DNA of 64,000 nt from Aedes albopictus (Eukaryota; Arthropoda; Insecta; Diptera; Culicidae), in contig NC_085137.1 of assembly GCF_035046485.1 (NCBI RefSeq), positions 477,735,396 to 477,799,395 of the forward strand. Reading direction: 5' to 3'. Each line of letters starts with the position of its first letter. Within the stretch, counting starts at the first letter, position 1. This document shows, one piece after another, positions 55,785 to 64,000 of this stretch. The position numbers and the translations under genes were made by a program. The notes beneath the pieces are model-generated. The model searched no databases. It had not been told where the DNA came from and worked only from the letters and a program-made list of their open reading frames with translations.

Positions 55785-55990
55785 CTTTTTCACCTTGGCA
55801 CAGCATTCACATTAAGATAGAGCCTGTTCCTCAGCTTCGTGCTCTATGAGCACTTCCACAATTAATAATTGAGGGCTTTCTTTGCCAGTGACCACTTTGC
55901 ATTTGTATTCAACTTCCATTAAAGTAATGACTGGATTGAAATTTTTACAGATCCGAATTCCAGGATTACAACAGGGAAGCTCAAGGAGTT
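55785..55990 (-). repeat. Feilai-like SINE, diverged
   Basis: The minus strand contains AAAGAAAGCCCTCAATTATT, GTGGAAGTGCTCATAGAGCA and AAGCTGAGGAACAGG, matching the Feilai body. The tRNA head is not recognisable and the other half is decayed. Confidence 0.6.
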
Positions 55991-56154
55991 GTCTCATGTT
56001 TGTTACAATCTACATATAATTTTCCAACTAACATTTTTTACGCATAACTATTGCACTTCATATTTTTAGCAACATTTTTCACCTAATATCATGAATCTTT
56101 CAATGTTTCGTTGTCAAAGCCTTTCTTTTTTACTGTCATTACGTTCCAGTCTTA

Positions 56155-56323
56155 GGGGCTGTCCATAAACCACGTGGTCATGAGGGGGGGGGGGGGGGGT
56201 TCTGCCAATGACCATCATGTATGGACGAATAAAAAAATTTTGTATGGACTAATGACCACGCAGGGGGGGGGGGGGCTTTTGAGAAGTCCCAAAAAAATGA
56301 CCACGTGGTTTATGGACAGCCCC
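56155..56323. mobile_element. MITE with GGGGCTGTCCATAAACC termini
   Basis: GGGGCTGTCCATAAACCACG and its complement at the right bound 169 bp that contain two long G-runs and a repeated ATGACCA word. The flanks TTA/TTT suggest a decayed 3-bp duplication. This terminus type is widespread in insects. Confidence 0.8.
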
Positions 56324-56589
56324 TTTGTTGAGTTTTCTAAGACTTCTTCACAGCTACAAATGTCAGTCAAACAAAAGTATCTGCCACTTGCGTGGTTTAT
56401 GTGGCTGCAACAGTGCTGTTATGTTAAAATCAGAGCTAGTTATTCAATGTATCCAAATCTCAGCGTTCTATATACATGTAAGCCCTCATTGGATTTGCTT
56501 CAATATTACGCCTGCCTTTTAATAATTATTCCGGAAAAACCACTACAAGAATCGTATCTGTAATCTGTAATTACTTTTTCCTAGCATTC

Positions 56590-58510
56590 TTGCAGGTATT
56601 CCTTATGAGTTCAGCAAGAATTCTTCTAAAGATTCTTCCAAAAAATGTTTATGAATTTCCTATAGTACAGCTGTCTAAAAAATTTCTTAGGGACACACCG
56701 ACAGAAATTCTGTTAGGGATTCCTTTTGAAAGTTATCAATTTTATTCCACATTTTTCAGAAATTATTTTCGAAACTTCACAAGAAATTTTCTAGGGGTCT
56801 TCTTCGGAAGAAATTCCTCATAGGATTTCCTTAGTGGTTATTTAGGAAATTGCCTTCAAGGATTGTTACGAAAGTTCGAGAATATATTTTTTCATGTGTT
56901 TCTTTAATATTTCTGTTCATTTCCCCTAGGAATATTATCAGAAATCTTGGAATTATTTCTCAATTTAAACATTTGAGATATTTCTTCAAGGGTTTATCAA
57001 GAAATTCGTTCGAGATGTAAAAGACTTCATTCATACAAAAGTTTCCGATTTTTTTTTACAGGAACTCTTTCAGGAATTATTGTTGGATGCCTTCAGGTTT
57101 CACTCCATATATTTAGAGATTCTATTAGGCATTTATTTAAAATTTTCTCTAAACAATTCACAAAAGATTCTGAAAGTTGCTCCAGGGATTGATAAGCATT
57201 TATTCAGAACTTACTTCAGGGATGTTTTTCGGAGATGCTTCAGAAATTTCTCTAAAATTTCTCACAACAGTTTCTTAAAATTTTCAGAAATTACTCCAGC
57301 ACCTTGGCATTTTTTTCAAAGAATTTCTAAAGAAATCTTTCTATGAAATACCTGCAGAGGGTTCTCCTGTTCTTCCAGGTATTATTTTCAAAAATTCTTT
57401 AAAAATCAATTTTGTCCATAAATTTATTCAGAAGTTCTATAAAAAAATGTTGAGAATGTTGCTTGTTTCTGGAAGACTTCCTTCAGAATTATCTCCTTCA
57501 GGAATTTTTCTTCAAAGATTTTTATGTTATTAGCCGTGAAGAAAATATATACAGTTGACTCTCTTCATCTCGATATTGAAGGGACCATCGAGACAGGGAG
57601 AGATTGAATTCAAGAACCAATTTGTAATGCACACTAGATTGAAAAATCGTTCGTAACTAGAAAAACCTAAGAAACGCGATCTAGCAACCTGTAAAAAAGG
57701 GGCATATCGTCATATGGAAAGAAAATCTCGAGCAAAAACGAACGAGATCGCATCGAGATAGAGAGATATCGAGATAAGGAGATATCGATATGTAGAAAGG
57801 TAAAATGCATGCAGATTCAAGGGACCGACCAAACCATCGAGATAGGGAGAGATATCGAGATGCAGAACATCGACATGTGGAAAGTCCACTGTACTAAGTT
57901 CTTCTATGAATCCTTTAGAGATATCTCCGGGAATTCTTCATAAATTTCTCTGAAGCTCCATAAAAAAAAAATATTAACAGGTTAAAACATTTTTGGCAGA
58001 TATTTTAAAGAGATTCAGAAACAGATTTCTGCAGAAATCCATTCAAAAATATCTTTAACAATTTTTTATTGAAATTATTCTCAGAGTTCTACAAAAAGTT
58101 TCTCGTGATCTTTTCTAGAAATTAATGTGGTGTCTTAAAAAGTTTATTCTGGTAGTTTCTCAGGAATATTTGCCCAGGAATCACTCCGGAAATTTTTGAT
58201 GAACTTCTTCTAGGAAACTCAAAAGTTATAACAATATTTTTTTAAGAAGGAACTCATTAAGACAACCATTCAGGAATTTCTTTGAATTTTTTTTCTAAGA
58301 GTCTTTAAGAAATTCTTCCAGGCTTTTTTGTGCAATTTCTGGAAAACTTCTGAAAAAATCCCTAAAGAATATCTGGAACAATTGAATCTTTAAAGGAACC
58401 CCAGAAGATATTTCTGACGGAGCCACAGGCGCAATTTCTGAAAAAAAAAACCTCGTGTAGGTATTTCTGTTGGAATCCCTGAAAGAATTTCTCTTTCTGA
58501 ATGAATCTCA
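56590..58510 (+). repeat. Degenerate 12-bp-type repeat region
   Basis: AGGAATTCTTC/TTCTTCAAAGA-type words recur in one orientation but strongly decayed. A pogo-like MITE interrupts it at 57552-57891. No gene. Confidence 0.5.
57552..57891. mobile_element. pogo/Tigger-like TA-flanked MITE
   Basis: The left end CAGTTGACTCTCTTCATCTC and right end GACATGTGGAAAGTCCACTG are inverted repeats of CAGTKGACTYTC style with TA outside (57550-57551, 57892-57893). The interior repeats ATCGAGATAGGGAGAGAT. This terminus style is that of pogo/Tigger elements in the Tc1/mariner superfamily. Confidence 0.7.
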
Positions 58511-58518
58511 ATAGGATT

Positions 58519-58661
58519 TAGGGTAAACTCCATGAAAGATTTGTTGAACCATCAAGATGACGAGGAAACCAGGATGAATTGGGCAGACAACTGATATGAA
58601 GCAGTTTAACAATGGTGCGCCTGAACGTTGACCAAGCGTATCCTTTGGAGTTTACCCTTCC
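58519..58661. mobile_element. Short TIR element
   Basis: AGGGTAAACTCCATGAAAG and TTTGGAGTTTACCCTT are complementary ends of a 140-bp non-coding segment. Confidence 0.6.
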
Positions 58662-59099
58662 ACTACCCGAGCAAAAGAGAATAACAACAGCATAACAAAA
58701 TACGTTATTTTGGCAAAATAACTGCATAATGGAATTAGTTATTTTTATGTTATTATCATAACATATTTAGTTATAAACTTGTCTGTCATAAGTGGCAAAA
58801 TAACAAGTCACATAACAAAAAATTGTTCCTGGAAAATCAATTTAATAACATGTTTTGTTAGTGCCAATAACAACCTAATAACAGTGAATTTGGGAAATAT
58901 TTCAATAACAAATTTTGATATTAACCTTCATCCAGCCAACGTACATTTTCCACCTTCGGAAAAGCACAAAAATGGTCATAACTTTTTTGTTTTTCGATGG
59001 ATTTTGATGAAATTTTCACAACTTCCCGAAAAACTCTTCTAGTTTTTGATGCCGGGGACATGGGTGCCTGGTCCACATGGTTCCGGAGTTATTCCGGAT

Positions 59100-60700
59100 T
59101 GTCTTGGGGTACCAAAATTGGCCACATACTTTGCGCAAAGTATATCTCAAGATCCCGATGAGATAGAAGTATAGTGTCTTCGGCGAATTTGTTCAGCAGG
59201 TTAAGAACTAACTGGCAACGGCGACTTTGGTTCGTGATTCGACCGCTAGGCGGCGCCAGTGTCAAAAATGTTCAAACCCTCATATCTCAGAAACCTGATA
59301 AGATAGAATGATGCTGTCTTCGGCAAAATTCTTCAGCAAGCTCAGAACTATCTGATAGTAAAGTCTTTGGTTTGGGATTTATCCGCTAGATGGCGCCTTG
59401 TGTCTGAAAAATTCAAACACGTATATCTCGATACCCTAATGAGGTACAAACATGCCGTTTTCAGCAAAGTTGATCAGTAGGCTAAGAACTATCTGGCAAT
59501 GGCGTCTTTGATTCGAGAATCGTCCGCTAGGTGGCGCCAGGGTAAAAAAGGTTCAAACTTCTATATCTCAGAATCCTGATAAGATAGAATGATGCTGTCT
59601 TCAACAAAGTTCTTCAGCTAGCTAAAAACTGTCTGATAACACAGCATAACAAAAATTAACTTTTTGTCTGTCTCAAGAGCAAACTTATGTGTCTCCGAAG
59701 GATTTTGGGCCGCTGAATCCGAATCCGGGCTCAGATTTGCTCTAACACGTCACAATTTTGAGCTATACCTCAATTTTTATGGCAAAATATGCGATTTTGG
59801 GCTTTTTTGACTGCAAGCCATTAAGCAAGGAAATATATTTTTTAAGCAATCAAAAGGTTAATTGGTCAATTGACATCTAAATTAACGACTCATGCAAAAT
59901 ATTTCGTTTTACCAAATCAAATTTGATAGTTTTAAGCGATTTATGTTAGGTACGATATTTCCCATACAAGTCATCCTCCAAAAGTTGCATGCAAGTTTTC
60001 ATACTAACATAAAATGCTTAAATCTATCAAATTTGATGAGGTAAAACGAAATATTTTGCATGAGTCGTTAATTTAGATGTCAATTGACCAATTAACCTTT
60101 TGATTGGTTAAAAAATATTTTTCCAAGCTTAATGGCTTGCACTCAAAAAAGCCCAAAATTGCATATTTTGCCCTATAAATTGAGGTATAGCTCAAAATTG
60201 TGACGTGTTAGAGCAAATCTGAGCCCGGATTCGGATTCAGCGGCCCAAAATCCTTCGGAGACACATAATTTTGCTCTTGAGACAAAAAAATGTTGCGCTG
60301 TGTAATTGAGTCTTTGATTTGTGATTTATTTGTAAACACGTGTGTCTCGTTACTGTTATATGTTTTTAACATGGCGTATTCTGTAAAATTGTTCGGCGTG
60401 TTGAGAACTATCCGAGAATGGTGACGCTAGGGGACACTAGCAATCAAAACATTCAAACAATGTTATCTCAAAACTCGGAAAACATCCAGCAAATTGTTCC
60501 GAAAGTTAAGAGTAAGTAAGACGTATCTGGCGTCCTTGGTTCTGATATTATTCGATAGGTTTCGTCTAATATTAAGAAAATACTTGTATGAACACCCTAA
60601 TGAACAAGAAATATTCCATTTCCAGCATAGTTGCTCAGCAAGCTAAGAACCATTTGGCAGGATAGTAGACGGTCGAGTACGGTGGTACAAGAGGCAATAC
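59100..60700 (+). repeat. Tandem units of about 125 bp, left arm
   Basis: Each unit has TATATCTC near its start, GATGCTGTCTTC or a variant, GAACTATCTGGCAATGGCG, and CCGCTAGGTGGCGCC near its end. About seven degenerate units are seen, the first four well conserved. The mirrored right arm (62780-63350) keeps about four. Confidence 0.8.
59640..60302. mobile_element. Hairpin MITE with TAA duplication inside the foldback arm
   Basis: The ends CACAGCATAAC and GTTGCGCTGTG, then TTGTCTSTCTCAAGAGCAAA-type arms of about 300 bp, fold around a loop near 59970. TAA lies outside both ends (59637-59639, 60303-60305); the right foldback arm lacks this insert and shows the uninterrupted unit. The TAA duplication fits PIF/Harbinger-type MITEs. 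Confidence 0.85.
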
Positions 60701-60779
60701 TCTAACACCGTCTTTGACCCCCTGCAGACAAGTTTTGTCACCCTACAATATTGCTTCTTTTGCTCCGTTTTTTCTTCCG

Positions 60780-62740
60780 GGAATGTCTCCGGGAATTTCT
60801 ACAGGAACTCATTCGGGAATTTTTCCAGGAATTTCTCCGGGAATTCCTCCAGGTATTTATCCAAGAATTCCACTGGGAATTCCCCAAGAACTTCCTCCAG
60901 CAATTTCTTCTGGAAATCTTTCGGGAATTCCTTCAGGACATCCTCCAGAAGTTCCTCCAGGAAATCCTCTAGGTAATCCTCCAGGAATTCCTCCGGGGAT
61001 TCCTCCGGAAATTTCCCCAGGATTTCCTCTAGGACTCCCACCAGGACTCGGCAATTTCTGCAGGAATTCTCCGGAGAATTTTTCCAGGGATTCCTCCGGA
61101 TATTTTTTCCAAGATTTTCTCCGGAAATTTCATTGAGAATTTCCCCAAGAATTCGTCCATGAGTGCCTCCGGGAATTCCTCCACGAACTCCTCCGGGATT
61201 TTTTTCAGGAATTCCTCCAGGGCGCTATTTAGGAATTTCTCCAAGATTTCTCTAGGAATTTTTCCAGGAATATATCCGGGAGTTTTCTAAGCAAAACTTT
61301 CGGTTTTTTTTTTTCAAGAAAATTCTCTGGGAATTTCTCCAGGAATCTCTTCCAGATGTCATCCGTGACTTTATTTTCTCACAAATCCCTCTGAGAATTT
61401 CTCCCAGAACTCCTCTAGGACTTCCTTTACGAATACCTCCGCAAAATCATTCTGCAGTTCCTCCGGCAATTTCTCCAGGAAATCCTCCAGGAATTCTTTT
61501 GGGAATTTCTTCTGCAAATCTTCCCAAAAATCCTCCAGGAATTCCTCCGGGGACTCTTCTGAAATACCCCCGGGAATTTTTAAATAAAATCTTCGGGATT
61601 TTCTCAGGAAATCCTCTGGGAATTTCTCAAAGTATTCCACAGAGAATGCCTCTAGGATTTCGTCCAGGAATTCCTCAGGAAATTTCTCTAGGAATTCCTC
61701 CGGTAATTTCTTCAGCAATTCCTCTGGAAAACTCTTCAGGGAATCCTCCTTCCTGGTGGATTCCCCGACGGAAATTCCTGGACGAATATCTGGAGGAATC
61801 CCCGGGAGAAATCATGGAGAAATATCCAAAAAAATTCCTGGAAATAATTCCGGAAAAAGTCCTGGAGAAATAACTGAAGGAATCACCTTGGGAATCACCG
61901 GAGAAATTGCTGATGGGAGTCATTGAAGAATTCCCGGAGAAATTCCTAGAGGGAGTCGTAAAGAAATTCCTAGTGGAATTCCAGGAAAAATTTTGGAAGG
62001 ATTTCCTGAAGAATTTCCTAGTGGAATTTCTGGAGAAATTCCAGGGAAAATTTCTAGAGACATCCGTGGAGGAATTTCCAGAGAAACTCCCGGCGGAATT
62101 CCTGGAGAAAACAGAGAAGGAATTCCTGGAGAAATTCCCATAGGAATTCCTGGAGTTCTCAGAGCGTTTTCTGAAAAAAGTCACGGAAGACTTCCTGAGG
62201 AAAGACTTCCTGGGGAAATTTTCAATGGATTTTTTTTTGGAAAAAAACGGAAGTGTTCCTAAAGAATTCCCGAAGGAATTTCTGGGGGAATTCCCGCAGG
62301 AATTCCTGGAAGAATTTTAGGAGGATTTCCCGGACAATTTCTTGAAGAAATTTCCGAAGCAATTCCCAGAAACATTCGCGGAGATTTTCCTAGAGGAACT
62401 CCTAGAAAAATTCTCGGAGAAATCCAGTCTGGAGAAATTCTTCAAGGAATTTCTGAGTAAAATCCCGAATTCATGGAGTAATTTCTGGAGGAACTCATCG
62501 AGGTATTCCTGTGGCAATTCTCGGAGGAAATCCGGAGGAATTCCTCGAAAACTCCTGGAGAAATTCCCAGAAGGAGTTCCTAATGTGGGTCCTAGAGGAT
62601 ATCCTGGAAAATTTTCCAGAAGAATTCCCGGAGAAATTTCCAAAGGAATTCCTAGAGAAATTCCCGGAGAAATTCTTGGAAAAAAAATCCGGAAGAGTTC
62701 CTGTAGAAATTCCCGGAGACATTCCTGGAACTAAACGGAG
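60780..62740. repeat. 12-bp tandem array with strand switch at the centre
   Basis: From 60780 to about 61740 the unit reads AGGAATTCCTCC; from about 61745 to 62740 its complement GGAGGAATTCCT. The switch near 61743 (GGTGGATTCCCCGACGGA context) makes the whole array an imperfect palindrome of about 1.96 kb. Units are much better conserved than at 23-27 kb. Frames with GIPP, EFLQ and EKFP periodicity stay open on both strands but are not genes. Confidence 0.85.
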
Positions 62741-63601
62741 CAATATTGTGGGGTGACAAAATTTGTCTACAGGGGGTCAAAGATGGTGTAGCGAATAGCC
62801 TAACGAATAAATCACGAATCAAAGACTCAACTATCAGACAGTTTTTAGCTTGCTGAAGAACTTTGTTGAAGACAGCATCATTCTATCTTATCAGGATTCT
62901 GAGATATAGAAGTTTGAACATTTTTTACCCTGGCGCCACCTAGCGGACGATTCTCGAACCAAAGACGCCATTGCCAGATAGTTCTTAGCCTGCTGATCAA
63001 CTTTGCTGAAAACGGCATGCTTGTACCTCATTAGGGTATCGAGATATACGTGTTTGAATTTTTCAGACACAAGGCGCCATCTAGCGGATAAATCCCAAAC
63101 CAAAGACTTTACTATCAGATAGTTCTGAGCTTATTGAAGAATTTTGCCGAAGACAGCATCATTCTATCTTATCAGGTTTCTGAGATATGAGGGTTTGAAC
63201 ATTTTTGACACTGGCGCCGCCTAGCGGCCGAATCACGAACCAAAGTCGCCGTTGCCAGTTAGTTCTTAACCTGCTGAACAAATTCGCCGAAGACACTATA
63301 CTTCTATCTCATCGGAATCTTGAGATATACTTTGCGCAAAGTATGTGGCCAATTTTGGTACCCCAAGACAATCCGGAATAACTCCGGAACCATGTGGACC
63401 AGGCACCCATGTCCCCGGCATCAAAAACTAGAAGAGTTTTTCGGGAAGTTGTGAAAATTTCATCAAAATCCATCGAAAAACAAAAAAGTTATGACCATTT
63501 TTGTGCTTTTCCGAAGGTGGAAAATATACGTTGGCTGGATGAAGGTTAAGGAGTTATTGATAACATCCCGAAAGCAAAATTAGTTATGATATCAAACAAT
63601 C

Positions 63602-63722
63602 GCATATGCTGTTGAATAGGATGCTAAAGTGGAGGCGATATGCGTACACTTTACCCGTGATAGAATGAAAGCATGTACGCATATGGCCTCTACATTAGCA
63701 TCCTTTTCTACATCATATATGA
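63602..63722. mobile_element. Short hairpin MITE
   Basis: AGGATGCTAAAGTGGAGGCG and its near-complement at the right form arms of about 45 bp that also share GATATGCGTAC. Non-coding, directly right of the foldback structure. Confidence 0.7.
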
Positions 63723-64000
63723 CTTCGTGTTGGCTGAGAATGCTATACATATTTAGACCAGCATGTGAAAATGGCGGAACAATCATTGCAAACTTCAGTA
63801 TCTCTCTTCCCTCATAGGCGTATTTTCAACTATTCATGAAATCTTTTACCACAAATAGGTAGATCCGACTTCATCCTCTGGAACGACAGGGAAAACATGT
63901 GAAAATATACAATATTTCTGAAAAATCCCATTCAAACCCACCTACAATTTTGGATTCAGCTGTCTGTATTAGCTTCGTTCAAACAAGTTTACTCAATAAG
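63723..64000. other. Unassigned window end
   Basis: Nothing recognised. Confidence 0.3.

Larger units (their letters stand above)
58675..63565. mobile_element. Foldback structure built of satellite repeats
   Basis: The sequence from 58930 to 61740 is mirrored, inverted, in 61745-63550. CCTTCATCCAGCCAACGTA (58926) pairs with about 63530-63548; AAAGTATATCTCAAGAT (59136) with about 63320; GTCTTTGACCCCCTG (60711) with about 62770. From outside to inside: an ATAAC-rich terminal zone (58680-58930, mostly lost at the right), tandem units of about 125 bp, and a palindrome of 12-bp repeats. The left arm also carries an inserted hairpin MITE and extra 125-bp units. No coding capacity. Confidence 0.85.

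Noticed and set aside
60714..61136. Open frame with proline/glycine periodicity (GIPPGIPP), collagen-like at first sight
   Set aside because: It lies wholly in the 12-bp tandem array; both strands are open in several frames and no start, splice or family evidence exists.
61675..62184. Long minus-strand frame with NSSRNFS-type repeats
   Set aside because: Same periodicity artefact of the 12-bp unit.
63545..63590. Right terminus of the foldback matching its left end (CCCGAGCAAAA)
   Set aside because: CCCGAAAGCAAAA at 63567 is in direct rather than inverted orientation, so it does not define a matching terminus.

Overview
The window looks like chromosomal DNA of an aedine mosquito, most likely Aedes. 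I infer this from the mixture of repeats: several tRNA-headed SINEs (one matching the known Aedes SINE Feilai at its 3' part), non-LTR retrotransposon remnants of the Jockey, CR1-like, RTE (JAM-like) and Loa/Lian-like types, a Ty3/gypsy pol remnant, and many miniature inverted-repeat elements (MITEs) and hairpins. Host coding DNA is sparse. Only two host genes can be supported well, both on the plus strand: the 3' exons of a divergent Ras-like small GTPase (12902-13925, first exon not found) and a two-exon gene for an unrecognised 201-residue protein (19761-21093).

Layout. 1-12.4 kb: SINEs, a hAT-type element with a perfect 8-bp target duplication, a Tc1/mariner-type element, hairpin MITEs, a gag-like ORF1 fragment joined to a SINE tail, and a broken Loa/Lian-like RT-RNase H. 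12.9-14.2 kb: Ras-like gene. 14.6-18.4 kb: RTE remnant split by a near-perfect palindrome, a TIR element and a SINE. 19.7-21.3 kb: 201-aa gene with a hairpin element in its intron. 21.3-27.5 kb: a SINE with a MITE inside it, a TTAA-flanked hairpin and about 3.8 kb of degenerate 12-bp tandem repeats. 30.2-38.6 kb: a nested stack. A minus-strand Jockey pol is cut by a long inverted-repeat element (AGGT duplication), whose interior holds a nearly intact CR1-like retrotransposon, which lies next to or contains a TA-flanked MITE. 39.3-43.2 kb is the most repeat-poor stretch. 43.4-49.6 kb: an element rich in TTCGGTAA motifs, then a gypsy pol split by a hairpin and by a TA element that itself carries a hAT element loaded with 12-bp repeats. 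50-56.5 kb: more MITEs and SINEs, weak candidate exons and a GC-rich possible first-exon region. 56.6-63.7 kb: more 12-bp repeats and a foldback structure of about 4.9 kb whose arms carry roughly 125-bp tandem units and whose centre is a palindrome of 12-bp repeats.

No operon-like organisation is present. The main story is the history of insertion into insertion; the relative order can be read from which element interrupts which. All family names rest on recognition by eye. Boundaries given with target-site duplications are exact readings; the others are approximate.
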